A stretch of DNA of 64,000 nucleotides. It comes from Maricaulis sp048268525 (GTDB lineage: Bacteria; Pseudomonadota; Alphaproteobacteria; Caulobacterales; Maricaulaceae). The DNA is taken from NCBI RefSeq assembly GCF_048268525.1, contig NZ_JBLWVH010000006.1:1-64000 (forward strand), read 5' to 3'. Below are positions 42,260 through 50,922 of this stretch, piece by piece (within the stretch, counting starts at the first letter, position 1; the number at the start of each line of letters is the position of its first letter). Below the pieces are notes generated by a model. That model saw nothing but the letters and a program-made list of their open reading frames with translations. It had not been told where the DNA came from and ran no database searches. Position numbers and translations under genes: made by a program.

Positions 42260-43747
42260 ATGTTCGGTTCTACTCGCAGAGACTCGTCAAATTCCGAGGC
42301 CATCATGTCGGCCCTGGACACATCGATGGCCATCATCGAATTCCGGCCCGACGGCCACATCCTGACGGCCAACCGGAATTTCCTGGCCCTGACCGGATAC
42401 CGACTGGACGAGATCAAGGGCCAGCATCACCGCATCTTCGTGGCGCCGGACGAGACGGCGCGCCCCGCCTACCAGGCATTCTGGGACAAGCTGGCCGCCG
42501 GTGAATACGTCTCGGACGAGTTCAAGCGCTTCGGCAAGGACGGCTCCGAGGTCTGGATTCGCGCCACCTATAATCCGGTTTTCGCGGCTGACGGGTCAGT
42601 GCGCAAGGTAATCAAGTTCGCAACCGATGTGACCGACGAAAAGACGCGCCACTTTATCCAGCAAGGCAAGTTGGAAGCGATCGGCCGGACCCAGGCAGTC
42701 ATCGACTTCGAGTTGGACGGCACAATCATCAGCGCCAATCCCGCCTTCCTGTCGACGATGGGCTATGAAGAGTCCGAAATCATCGGCCAGAAACACGCCA
42801 TGTTTGTCGAACCCCAGACACGGGAGAGCGACGAGTATCGCGCCCTGTGGGCCAAGCTGAATGCCGGCGAGTTCGTCTCCGACCAGTTTCGCCGTGTCGG
42901 CAAGGGCGGCAAGACGATCTGGATCCTGGGCAGCTACAATCCGATCTTCGATCCGACCGGCAAGATCCTGAGAGTGGTAAAGTTCGCCACCGACATCACC
43001 GCCGATGTCGAACGCCGCCAGATGCGCGAAAGCGCCATGCAGGAGGTCGAACGCGACATCACCGGCATCGCCGCCAGTGTGACACAGTCAACCAGTCGAT
43101 CGACCGAGATGTCGGCAACCAGCCAGCAGGCCAGCATGGGCGTGCAGGAAATCGCTGCCGGTATCGAGGAGTTGGCCGCTGCCGCCAGCGAGATCACCCA
43201 GCAATTGGGCCGCGTCACCGAAGTCACCGCCAATGCGGTGGAAACTGCGCGTGTGACCAATGAGATCATCAGTGGCCTGTCGGAAAGTGCCAAGTCCATC
43301 GGCGATGTGGTCGCCCTGATCAACGGCATTTCGGAACAAACCAACCTGCTCGCCCTCAACGCCACCATTGAAGCGGCCCGGGCCGGTGAAGCCGGCAAGG
43401 GCTTCGCTGTTGTCGCCTCGGAGGTCAAGGAACTGGCCAATCAGGCAGCGTCGGCGACCGGCAAGATCTCGGACCAGATCGAGACCATGCGCAACTCGAC
43501 CGCCCAAGCGGTCAGCGCTATCGACCAGATCAGCACCACAATCAGCGAGATCGATGAGGTCACCACCTCGGTCGCCGGGGCCACCGAAGAGCAGACGTCG
43601 GTGACATCTGAGTTGTCAGCGAGCATGCAGCATGTCGCGTCCGGGGTCGCCTCGATCAATGACGGGATCGCCGAATTCGCCGAGACCAGCCGTTCCATCG
43701 ACAGCGCGACCCGCAATCTCCAGACCGCCGCCTCGGCGCTGGTCTGA
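42260..43747 (+). CDS. Soluble chemoreceptor with two PAS domains
   Basis: The product is 495 residues. ATG 42260 follows AAGGTGG; GTG 42251 is possible. No membrane span is present. Two PAS domains with PAC segments lie at about 20-130 (IIEFRPDGHILTANRNFLALTGY) and about 140-250 (VIDFELDGTIISANPAFLSTMGY). A methyl-accepting domain follows with the hairpin tip GISEQTNLLALNATIEAARAGEAGKGFAVVASEVKEL. Such cytoplasmic receptors often sense redox or oxygen through bound cofactors; which one is unknown. Its target CheA is not in the window. Confidence 0.9.
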   Translation: MFGSTRRDSSNSEAIMSALDTSMAIIEFRPDGHILTANRNFLALTGYRLDEIKGQHHRIFVAPDETARPAYQAFWDKLAAGEYVSDEFKRFGKDGSEVWIRATYNPVFAADGSVRKVIKFATDVTDEKTRHFIQQGKLEAIGRTQAVIDFELDGTIISANPAFLSTMGYEESEIIGQKHAMFVEPQTRESDEYRALWAKLNAGEFVSDQFRRVGKGGKTIWILGSYNPIFDPTGKILRVVKFATDITADVERRQMRESAMQEVERDITGIAASVTQSTSRSTEMSATSQQASMGVQEIAAGIEELAAAASEITQQLGRVTEVTANAVETARVTNEIISGLSESAKSIGDVVALINGISEQTNLLALNATIEAARAGEAGKGFAVVASEVKELANQAASATGKISDQIETMRNSTAQAVSAIDQISTTISEIDEVTTSVAGATEEQTSVTSELSASMQHVASGVASINDGIAEFAETSRSIDSATRNLQTAASALV

Positions 43748-43796
43748 TACCGGGGAAAACACGGAGCTGGCCCCTGAGCTCCCACCGCCAGCAACG

Positions 43797-44708
43797 CTAG
43801 CCAGCCGTCGGCGTAACAAGCTCGGGAATGCGTTCCCGCAGGAAGCCTGCAAGAGCTTCGACTGCGGGCGGCAGGCCTCTCCGGGAGGGCATGACGAGGC
43901 TGAGCCGGGCATCCCCTGCGGTCCAGTCCGGTAGCAACGGCACAAGCCGGCCTGCGTCAACGAGGTCGCGGCAGACATAGTCCGGCAGCGCGACAATCCC
44001 CAGCCCGTCGGCCGCCGCGTGTTTCAGGGTGACCATGTCATCGCTGCAAAGCCGTGGCTCGAACGGAATTGTGATCTGGGGCTCTTGCTTGCTGCTGAGC
44101 GTCCAATGCCCGACTTCCGGGCGCCAGCCCAGCTTCAACCCGACATGCCCCGCAAGCGCCTCCGGCCGAGACGGGGTGCCAGTCTGCTCCAGATAGGCGT
44201 GCCCCGCGAACAAGCGCCATGTCACCGTGGCAAGGCGGCTTTGAACCAGGCTTGAATCCGGCAGCGGATCGATATGGCCCCGGATCGCCATGTCAAATCC
44301 GGACTCGACAAGGCCGACCGTTCGATTGGTGACCTGCTGGATGATACGAACCTTTGGATTGTCCGACAGGAAGTCCGCGACAGCTTCGCACAGGGCGAAT
44401 TGGGCGACGCCGACAGAGCACGACAGACGCACCGTGCCGGACAGCGTATTCGCCTGACGGCGAACGGCCGATTCAGCGGCCTCGATTTCATCCAGGGCCA
44501 TCCGCGCGTGTCGATAGAAGGCTTCGCCGGCATCGGTGACAATAAACTGGCGGGAGGTTCGCTGGATCAATCGCGTGCCCAGACGGTCCTCCAGCTGTTG
44601 CACATGCCGGCTCAGCCTCGACTTCGGAACATTGAGCGCCCGCCCGGCCGGGGCAAACCCGCGCTTCTCCACGACGTGGACGAAATAGTAGTAGTCATTC
44701 AGATCCAT
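43797..44708 (-). CDS. LysR-family transcriptional regulator
   Basis: The product is 303 residues. The N-terminal winged helix is DYYYFVHVVEKRGFAPAGRALNVPKSRLSRHVQQLEDRLGTRL. The effector domain follows (VGVAQFALCEAVADFLSDN). It is divergent from the pirin gene, 108 bases apart, and should regulate it. The family hallmark T-N11-A-like operators would fit the inverted repeat at 44724-44743. Confidence 0.92.
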   Translation of the reverse strand: MDLNDYYYFVHVVEKRGFAPAGRALNVPKSRLSRHVQQLEDRLGTRLIQRTSRQFIVTDAGEAFYRHARMALDEIEAAESAVRRQANTLSGTVRLSCSVGVAQFALCEAVADFLSDNPKVRIIQQVTNRTVGLVESGFDMAIRGHIDPLPDSSLVQSRLATVTWRLFAGHAYLEQTGTPSRPEALAGHVGLKLGWRPEVGHWTLSSKQEPQITIPFEPRLCSDDMVTLKHAAADGLGIVALPDYVCRDLVDAGRLVPLLPDWTAGDARLSLVMPSRRGLPPAVEALAGFLRERIPELVTPTAG

Positions 44709-44723
44709 GATCCGGGCCCTTCT

Positions 44724-44743
44724 TCGTTCCGATTATAGAACGA
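44724..44743. promoter_or_regulatory. Inverted repeat in the LysR-pirin intergenic region
   Basis: TCGTTC at 44724-44729 and GAACGA at 44738-44743 are an exact inverted pair 8 bases apart. The left half-site sequence ATCGTTCCG occurs again near 44774-44782, close to the pirin gene. This is consistent with a LysR regulatory site plus activation site. Confidence 0.5.
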
Positions 44744-44816
44744 TTGTTTCCATTATTGCCACTTTTTGTCGGCATCGTTCCGCTGATATCTCCATTTGCA
44801 ACAGATGGAGACCAAC

Positions 44817-45692
44817 ATGCCAACACAAGCCTTGGATAATGACGAGCGGATCGGACTCGACATTTCCCGACCCGTACGTGGGCGCCCACTTGTCATCGGT
44901 GACGGATTTGAGGCCCTTAGCTTCAAGCAGGATCGCTTCGACGGGCTGATGGATCCGCTGGTCATGGTGGATCATTTCGTGATGACCGAGCCGACCTTCG
45001 GCGCTCACCCCCATGCCGGCATGTCTGCGGTGTCAATTCTGTTCGAGGACAGTGAAGGACAATTCCACAATCGCGATTCGCTCGGGAATGATTTCGAGAT
45101 CGCGCCCGGGGACCTCTACTGGCTCAAGGCAGGCCGGGGTGCGGTCCATGACGAGGCGCCAAGACCGGGGGCCAGGATCCATGCCTTGCAGGTCTTCGTG
45201 AACCTGCCTGCCAAGCACAAGGCGGACGCGCCGGCCTCTCTTCATGTTCCTGCCGCCGAAATGCCGGTGATCACCGGCGACAGGCACCGTGTACGTGTGG
45301 TGCTGGGGCAGAGCGATGGTGTCATCGGGGCATCCTCGCCGGCGCTGCCCCTGACGATCCTCGACATCCACCTGCAAGCTGGCGGGGCGTTCACGCAACA
45401 CGGCAAGACACGGCAGGCGTCATGGCTGCTGGTGGTTGATGGTAAGGCGCGCCTCCAGGCGGGCGAGACCTGGGCCATCCTGGACAAGGGCACCGCCATC
45501 GCGCTTCGAAGCCATGCCGATGCACCCTCGGTACGCGTTCAAAGTGACGCCGGTGCGCATCTCGTTCTTCTGCAAGGCGAGCCTGTGCGCGAGACCTTCG
45601 TGCAACAGGGCCCATTCGTGATGAGCACCGCCAAGGAAATCGAGGCCGTGCAGGCGGCCTACGCGGCCGGCCAGCTTGGCGCCATCGACTGA
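44817..45692 (+). CDS. Pirin-family protein
   Basis: The product is 291 residues. ATG 44817 has GGAG 6 bases upstream; ATG 44805 would add 4 residues. The bicupin has the metal-binding pattern in the first cupin (DHFVMTEPTFGAHPHAGMSA; H, H and later E in the HDEA region: GRGAVHDEAP). Pirins may act as quercetin dioxygenase-like enzymes or redox sensors. It is followed by isochorismatase-like and small membrane genes in the same direction. Confidence 0.88.
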   Translation: MPTQALDNDERIGLDISRPVRGRPLVIGDGFEALSFKQDRFDGLMDPLVMVDHFVMTEPTFGAHPHAGMSAVSILFEDSEGQFHNRDSLGNDFEIAPGDLYWLKAGRGAVHDEAPRPGARIHALQVFVNLPAKHKADAPASLHVPAAEMPVITGDRHRVRVVLGQSDGVIGASSPALPLTILDIHLQAGGAFTQHGKTRQASWLLVVDGKARLQAGETWAILDKGTAIALRSHADAPSVRVQSDAGAHLVLLQGEPVRETFVQQGPFVMSTAKEIEAVQAAYAAGQLGAID

Positions 45693-45748
45693 AATCCCAC
45701 CCTGCCAATTTCGGCACTTTCAACGGCTTCAACCAAAAGGAGAACGCC

Positions 45749-46369
45749 ATGACCCATATCCTGAACCCTGAACCCCTCACGGCGGAGAATGCCGCGCTTG
45801 TACTGGTCGACCATCAGGTCGGTCTGATGACGGGCGTCCGCGACTACTCCGTCGCCGAGCTCAAACACAATGTGGTGGGTCTCGCGAAAGCCGCCAAGGC
45901 TCTCGGATTACCGATCATTACCACCACGACTTCGGCGGATACGCTCTGGGGCCCGGCCTTTCCCGAGCTGACAGCGGCGCTGCCAGACCAGGATTTCATT
46001 GATCGCACCACGGTCAATGCATGGGATGATCCCCGTGTCGAAGCCGCGATCCGGGCGACCGGCCGCAAGAAACTCATCTTTGCAGGCGTTTCACTCGAGG
46101 TTTGCGCAGCATTTCCCGCCATGCGAGCCGTGCGCGAAGGGTTCGAAGCCTATGTCGCCGTTGATGCCAGCGGGACGTTCAACATGACCAAACGAGAGAC
46201 GGGGCTCATGCGCCTCGTGCAAAGCGGCGTCGTGGTGGCGGACGGTGCCAGCCTGATGGTCGAGATCCTGGCCGACAACGCCGCGTCGCAAGCCGGTCAG
46301 GTCTATCAAGGTCTCGACATGGACTGGGCGAATCTCGTCGGTCAGGTCCGCGCAAGTTCAGCCGCGTAA
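45749..46369 (+). CDS. Isochorismatase-family hydrolase (YcaC-like)
   Basis: The product is 206 residues. The catalytic Asp is in ALVLVDHQVGLMTGV and the Cys in FAGVSLEVCAAFPAM, and TTTSADTLWGP fits the YcaC subgroup of unknown substrate. Ribosome site AAAAGGAGAA. It is 56 bases after the pirin stop; with LysR upstream this looks like one regulon. Confidence 0.87.
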   Translation: MTHILNPEPLTAENAALVLVDHQVGLMTGVRDYSVAELKHNVVGLAKAAKALGLPIITTTTSADTLWGPAFPELTAALPDQDFIDRTTVNAWDDPRVEAAIRATGRKKLIFAGVSLEVCAAFPAMRAVREGFEAYVAVDASGTFNMTKRETGLMRLVQSGVVVADGASLMVEILADNAASQAGQVYQGLDMDWANLVGQVRASSAA

Positions 46370-46459
46370 GGCCCAATCCGACTGTCACAACGGCTCGACG
46401 TGGTGGGTATTCAATGTGCCTGCCCGCCACGTCTGCTTCTCCCCGCCATGGAGTTTCCA

Positions 46460-46690
46460 ATGACCCAATCCTCCCCGGTTGGCCAGGCGCCACCCCGCCA
46501 TAAAGTCGCGTTTCTCACTTTCGTCGGTCTACTGACGCCGGTGTATTTCATTCCAGAGGCGCTTTTCCGGCTTCTGCCAGGCGAAAAACTGCTTGTGACG
46601 ATCCTCGCCGTCGCCCTCATCGTCCCTTTGATGATGTATGCAATCATGCCCGTTCTCATGCGTGTCTTCGACGGCTGGATGAAACGGTAG
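46460..46690 (+). CDS. Small two-span membrane protein of the pirin cluster
   Basis: The product is 76 residues. ATG 46460 follows GGAG at 6 bases. Two hydrophobic segments: VAFLTFVGLLTPVYFIPEALF and LVTILAVALIVPLMMYAIMPVLM, ending FDGWMKR. No family was recognised. After the stop, TCCGAAC/GTTCGGA (46769-46795 region) is a hairpin that could end the transcript. Confidence 0.6.
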   Translation: MTQSSPVGQAPPRHKVAFLTFVGLLTPVYFIPEALFRLLPGEKLLVTILAVALIVPLMMYAIMPVLMRVFDGWMKR

Positions 46691-46811
46691 CGCCGTCGGC
46701 CCGGCAGGACGGCCGCCTCCTGCCACAACGCTGGCAACAATCCCTGAGAATGCGGCTTGGCAGGCTGGTCCGAACAGGCTGCACTGGTTCGGATCATCGA
46801 AGGACCCATCC

Positions 46812-47390
46812 ATGAACCAGCGCTGCGCCTGGGTGAATACGCCCGATCCGATCTATGCCGCCTATCACGACACCGAATGGGGCGTGCCGGAGTATGACAG
46901 CCGCGCCTTGTGGGAAAAGCTGATGCTGGACGGTTTCCAGGCCGGCCTCGCCTGGATCACGATCCTGCGCAAGCGCGACACGATGCGCCTCGCCTTTGAC
47001 GAATTCGACCCCGATCGGATCGCTGCCTATACCGATGCCGATCGCGAACGCCTGCTGGCCGATCCCGGTATCATCCGCTCGAAATCCAAGATCGACGCTG
47101 CCATCGGCAATGCGAAAGCCTATATCGCCATGCGCGAAAACGGCGAGGATTTCGCGGATTATCTCTGGGCCTTTGTCGGCGGCGAGCCGATCCAGAACAG
47201 CTATGCCAGCCTGTCAGACGTGCCGACAAAGACGGCGCTGTCAGAGACGATCTCGAAAGACCTCAAGAAGCGCGGCTTCAAGTTTGTCGGGCCGACGATT
47301 GTCTACGCCTTCATGGAAGCGGTCGGCATGGTCAATGATCATGAAACCGGATGCCCCCGGCATGACGCGGTGAAAGCGTTGGTGCGGTAG
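46812..47390 (+). CDS. tag: DNA-3-methyladenine glycosylase I
   Basis: The product is 192 residues. It begins QRCAWVNTPDPIYAAYHDTEWGVP, with zinc-binding residues at Cys4, His19, and the C-terminal H-x3-C (DHETGCPRH). The catalytic Glu lies in the WEKLMLDGFQAGLAW region. It removes 3-methyladenine from alkylated DNA. Monocistronic. Confidence 0.94.
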   Translation: MNQRCAWVNTPDPIYAAYHDTEWGVPEYDSRALWEKLMLDGFQAGLAWITILRKRDTMRLAFDEFDPDRIAAYTDADRERLLADPGIIRSKSKIDAAIGNAKAYIAMRENGEDFADYLWAFVGGEPIQNSYASLSDVPTKTALSETISKDLKKRGFKFVGPTIVYAFMEAVGMVNDHETGCPRHDAVKALVR

Positions 47391-47463
47391 GAAATCACCC
47401 TCATTTTCCCGGACGAAGACCCGGGAAAAATGGTGAGTGAATGGGCGCCCGCGCACACCCCAC

Positions 47464-47591
47464 CTTAAATCCCTTGCCGAGAGAAAGCCGTATCCGCTTC
47501 TGGAGCTCAAGGGTGAAACCGCGAAGCGGCGGCTGCGCCGCCCTTGACCTCAAGAAGCGGATACGGCCTGCTGGCTGACAAGAGGTTTAAG
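47464..47591. repeat. Family B long palindromic repeat, copy 3
   Basis: The ends CTTAAATCCCTTG and CAAGAGGTTTAAG are inverted. The core has GCCGTATCCGCTTC, GAGCTCAAGGG, a GC centre, and CCCTTGACCTCAAGAAGCGGATACGGC. The outer flank GCGCACACC is shared with other copies. The 47391-47695 gap holds no other feature. Confidence 0.8.
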
Positions 47592-47695
47592 GATTGCTCC
47601 GCGCCAGGCGCTTGAACGACAGCCCCTTGCCCACACGCCCCCAACCGCTAAACTCCCCCCATGCGCCGGCTGGGGAGCCCGCATTGGAGCGTGTC

Positions 47696-47917
47696 ATGCG
47701 TATCATCCTGATTTGTCTGCCTGCCAGCCTTCTCACCGGCTGCGCCTGGCTGAGCGAAGGTCGAGACCCCAATCTGCCCTCTGCTGCCGAGATGGGGGCC
47801 GGCGAGTGCCGTCCCGCCGGTCCGCACGACCCTGCCGCGCCCGGTGAATGGGTCTGCGATGACGGCGATGGCGATGTCGAAATGCGCCCGCGTCACCGCG
47901 TCGAAAACCCGCAATAA
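47696..47917 (+). CDS. Small lipoprotein, 73 residues
   Basis: ATG 47696 has GGAG upstream. Signal MRIILICLPASLLTGCAW ends with a lipobox (LLTGC). Mature part is Asp/Pro/Gly-rich with two more cysteines (GECRPAG, EWVCDDGDGD). No family was recognised. Convergent with frmB, 15 bases apart. Confidence 0.65.
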   Translation: MRIILICLPASLLTGCAWLSEGRDPNLPSAAEMGAGECRPAGPHDPAAPGEWVCDDGDGDVEMRPRHRVENPQ

Positions 47918-47931
47918 TGGCGTAAAACTCC

Positions 47932-48783
47932 CTACCCGGCCGCCAGCGCCTTGGCGTGATGGCGCAGATGATCCTCGATGAAGCTGGCGATGAACCAGTA
48001 GGAATGGTCATAGCCGGGATGGCGGCGGACGGTTACGGACTGGCCGGCCTCCCTGCAGGCCGCCTCGAACAGCTCCGGGCGCAATTGCCCGTCGAGGAAT
48101 TGATCGGCCTCGCCCTGGTCGATCAGGATCATCTGGTCGGTCGGCTGCCGTTTGACCAGCTCGCAGGCATCATGTTCGCCCCAGGCGGGGCATTCATCAC
48201 CGAGATAGGCCGCAAACGCCTTTTGTCCCCAAGGGACTTTCGTCGGTGCCACGATAGGGGCGAAGGCAGAGACCGAGGCAAAGCGGCCGGGCAGGCGGAA
48301 ATTGAGCGTCAGCGCGCCATGGCCACCCATGGAATGACCCATGATGCCCTGACGCTCCAGATCGGCAGGAAACTGCGAGCCGATCAGGGCTGGCAATTCA
48401 TGGGCGATATAGGTTTCCATCGAAAAATGCGGCGTCCAGGGCTGTTCGGTGGCATCGAGATAGAAGCCGGCGCCCTGCCCCAGATCATATCCCTCATCAT
48501 CGGCCACATCCTCGCCGCGCGGTGAGGTGTCGGGCGCGACCACCATCAGGCCGAGCTCGCTGGCGACGCGCTGGAGGCCGGATTTCTCCATCACATTCGA
48601 CCAGTTGCAGGTCAGACCCGACAGGAACCAGACGACCGGCACCGGACCCTTTTTGGCCTGGGGCGGCGTATAGACCGCAAAACGCATCGGCCCGTTGCAG
48701 GCCTCGCTGCCATGGTCATGGACGGACAAGGTGCCGCCAAAGGAAGTCCAGCTGGAGATGGGGGTGATGGGGGTGAGGGTCAC
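47932..48783 (-). CDS. frmB: S-formylglutathione hydrolase
   Basis: The product is 283 residues, GTG 48783 overlapping the VapC stop. It is an esterase-D type alpha/beta hydrolase, with nucleophile elbow MGHSMGGHGAL, Asp in the DQGEADQFL segment and His in HPGYDHSYW. It hydrolyses S-formylglutathione from the formaldehyde dehydrogenase reaction. FrmA is at 49816, so the two-step pathway is present but split by vapBC. Confidence 0.93.
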   Translation of the reverse strand: MTLTPITPISSWTSFGGTLSVHDHGSEACNGPMRFAVYTPPQAKKGPVPVVWFLSGLTCNWSNVMEKSGLQRVASELGLMVVAPDTSPRGEDVADDEGYDLGQGAGFYLDATEQPWTPHFSMETYIAHELPALIGSQFPADLERQGIMGHSMGGHGALTLNFRLPGRFASVSAFAPIVAPTKVPWGQKAFAAYLGDECPAWGEHDACELVKRQPTDQMILIDQGEADQFLDGQLRPELFEAACREAGQSVTVRRHPGYDHSYWFIASFIEDHLRHHAKALAAG

Positions 48784-49214
48784 GGGGATGGCTCCGGATT
48801 GATGGGAATGTCGCCGAGATAGACGCTTCTCCAGCGATTGTCCCCGGCGATACACGCCAGAAGTCGCTTGTCAGCCGTCAGCAGATCATGGCCGAGCCGG
48901 CGCGCGAGGCTGAGATAGAAACAGTCATAGGCGGGATGGTCGAGCTCGACGGCCAAGGCCGCCGCCTCCGACGCCAACTCGACCATCGGCGTCAGGCGTA
49001 CCAGGCGCGGAAGGCGGTTGACCGCGGCTCCGCAGTCCGCTGCGGACAGGTCGCCGCGGCGAGCATATTTGCACAGGGCGTTGGATTGCTCGGCGACGAT
49101 AAGGCTGGGCGCGTGGAAGTCAAAACGGTCCAGCGTCGCGACAGCCTGCTCGGTCAGAACATCGTTGACGAACCACTTCACCACAACCGACGCATCGACG
49201 ACGACGGGTTTCAC
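48780..49214 (-). CDS. vapC: VapC-like PIN-domain toxin
   Basis: The product is 144 residues from GTG 49214 (GTGA overlap with the antitoxin). The PIN acidic residues are at VVDASVVVKWF (Asp8), PSLIVAEQSNAL (Glu42), HPAYDCFYLSLA and HDLLTADKRLL. These are RNases that cut tRNA or rRNA. The arrangement, antitoxin then toxin, is typical. Confidence 0.88.
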   Translation of the reverse strand: MKPVVVDASVVVKWFVNDVLTEQAVATLDRFDFHAPSLIVAEQSNALCKYARRGDLSAADCGAAVNRLPRLVRLTPMVELASEAAALAVELDHPAYDCFYLSLARRLGHDLLTADKRLLACIAGDNRWRSVYLGDIPINPEPSP

Positions 49215-49438
49215 CGGTCCCGGTCCTCACGAATAATGTCAGTCGCATCCTTGAAAGCCGGTCGTGAGCGTTCGCGCATACCCTTGGCAAAATCGACAAA
49301 GCCTTCGCGGTCTGCCAACGCCGTTTCGGCCAGCACCTCGCGCAGGAATTGCTCCAACGACTTATCGTCCCGCGCCGCCATGCGCTTGAGATTGGCGACG
49401 ACCGCGTCGTCGAGATTGCGAATGATGACCTGGCCCAT
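49211..49438 (-). CDS. vapB: FitA/VapB-type ribbon-helix-helix antitoxin
   Basis: The product is 75 residues. ATG 49438 follows AGGAGG at 6 bases. GQVIIRNLDDAVVANLKRMAAR is the RHH DNA-binding domain of the FitA family. The acidic C-terminus (SRPAFKDATDIIREDRDR) would wrap the toxin. Overlap with vapC is 4 bases. Confidence 0.87.
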   Translation of the reverse strand: MGQVIIRNLDDAVVANLKRMAARDDKSLEQFLREVLAETALADREGFVDFAKGMRERSRPAFKDATDIIREDRDR

Positions 49439-49537
49439 CGGCGCCTCCTGATAGCGCGATGATATCATGATGGGGCGAGGTGGTGAATGGATGGAGTTTG
49501 GAACCTCATCCATCGCGCGAGCGAGCTCCCAACACTC

Positions 49538-49552
49538 CGTCATCCCACGGTT
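49538..49552. repeat. Family C terminal repeat, single end
   Basis: This 15-base sequence is identical to the left terminal repeat of the element at 28406-28553. The matching right end was not found nearby, so it is a partial or solo end. Confidence 0.5.
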
Positions 49553-49599
49553 ACCGCGCTCATCCTGCCGCGCCACCTGGCGCGCAAGGAACCATAGTT

Positions 49600-49630
49600 C
49601 GCTTGTCAGCCAGCGAACTCTCGGCAAGCG
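49600..49630. repeat. Family B repeat with deleted core (31-base remnant)
   Basis: CGCTTGTCAGCCAGC joins directly to the opposite end, CTCGGCAAGCG, with the whole central palindrome missing. The outer flank TTTATGG and GTGTGCGCC is kept, so it is a deletion derivative or a progenitor. Confidence 0.65.
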
Positions 49631-49679
49631 GTTTATGGCGGGGTGTGCGCCGGGGCGCGAATGGCGAAACGTCAAGTTT

Positions 49680-49795
49680 GTCATCCCTGATGGACGCCCG
49701 GCGAAGGCCGGGCGAAAGTCAGGGACCTATATGATTGCCGCCACATAGGTCCCGGATCTGCGTCCCGCTTTCGCGGGACATCCGTCCGGGATGAC
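49680..49795. repeat. Family A palindromic repeat, intact 116-base copy
   Basis: GTCATCCC...GGGATGAC terminal inversion. The left arm hairpin is GCCCGGCGAAGGCCGGGC, the right arm hairpin is GTCCCGCTTTCGCGGGAC. The centre is GGGACCTAT...ATAGGTCCC around a variable stretch. Used as reference for the other copies. The gap 49439-49815 contains only repeats. Confidence 0.8.
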
Positions 49796-49815
49796 AACGG
49801 TGTGGGTGAGTAAGG

Positions 49816-50922
49816 CTAATACTCCACCACAGCCCGGATGCTCTCGCCGGCATGCATCAGGTCAAACCCCTTGTTGATGTCTTCCAGCTTGAGCTTGTGG
49901 GTGATCAGGCTGTCGATATCGATGCGGCCTTCCATGTACATGTCGACGATCTTGGGCACGTCGGTGCGGCCCCTGGCGCCGCCGAAGGCGGAGCCGCGCC
50001 AGACGCGGCCGGTGACCAGCTGGAAGGGGCGGGTCTGGATCTCGGCACCGGCGGGAGCGACGCCGATGATGATGCTCTCGCCCCAGCCCTTGTGGCAGCA
50101 TTCCAGTGCCGCGCGCATAACCTCGACATTGCCGATGCATTCAAAGGAATAATCCGCCCCGCCGCCGGTCAGCTCGACCAGATGGCCGACCAGGTCCTTG
50201 TGGTCCTTGGGATTGACGAAATCGGTCATGCCGAACTGGCGGGCGATGGCCTGTTTGGCCGGGTTCATGTCGACGCCGACGATCTGTTTCGCGCCGATCA
50301 GTTTGAGGCCCTGGATGACATTGAGACCGATCCCGCCCAGGCCGAAGACAACAGCGGTGGAATTGGGCTCGACCTTGGCGGTAAACATGACCGCGCCAAT
50401 GCCGGTCGTCACGCCGCAGCCGATATAGCAAATCTTGTCGAAGGGCGCGTCCTGGCGGACCTTGGCGAGCGAGACCTCCGGCAGGACGGTGAAGTTCGAG
50501 AAGGTCGAACAGCCCATATAGTGCAGGATTTTCTCGCCCTTGTAGGAAAAGCGCGAGGTGCCGTCCGGCATCACGCCCTGGCCTTGGGTCGCGCGGACTT
50601 TCTGGCACAGATTGGTCTTGGGATTGAGGCAGTATTCGCACTCCCGGCACTCGGCCGTGTAGAGCGGAATGACATGATCGCCGACCTTGAGGTCTTTCAC
50701 GCCCGGCCCGACCTCGCGGACAATGCCGGCGCCCTCATGGCCCAGAATGGCCGGGAAGGCGCCTTCCGGATCGGCACCGGAGCGGGTGAATTCATCGGTG
50801 TGACAGATCCCGGTCGCCTTGATCTCGACCAGGACCTCGCCGGCCTTCGGGCCTTCCAGGTCTACTTCGACAATCTCCAGCGGCTTGCCCGCTTCAAAGG
50901 CGACGGCGGCGCGTGTCTTCAT
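49816..50922 (-). CDS. frmA: S-(hydroxymethyl)glutathione dehydrogenase (class III ADH)
   Basis: The product is 368 residues. Catalytic zinc: Cys in TGICHTDEF, His in GHEGAG, and Cys in YIGCGVTTG. Four structural-zinc Cys: ECRECEYCLNPKTNLC. NAD motif FGLGGIGLN. It oxidises the glutathione adduct of formaldehyde, handing S-formylglutathione to FrmB. No regulator gene is adjacent. Confidence 0.95.
   Translation of the reverse strand: MKTRAAVAFEAGKPLEIVEVDLEGPKAGEVLVEIKATGICHTDEFTRSGADPEGAFPAILGHEGAGIVREVGPGVKDLKVGDHVIPLYTAECRECEYCLNPKTNLCQKVRATQGQGVMPDGTSRFSYKGEKILHYMGCSTFSNFTVLPEVSLAKVRQDAPFDKICYIGCGVTTGIGAVMFTAKVEPNSTAVVFGLGGIGLNVIQGLKLIGAKQIVGVDMNPAKQAIARQFGMTDFVNPKDHKDLVGHLVELTGGGADYSFECIGNVEVMRAALECCHKGWGESIIIGVAPAGAEIQTRPFQLVTGRVWRGSAFGGARGRTDVPKIVDMYMEGRIDIDSLITHKLKLEDINKGFDLMHAGESIRAVVEY

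Noticed and set aside
47391..47695. tRNA or attachment site beside tag
   Set aside because: No cloverleaf or T-loop sequence; only the family B repeat is present.
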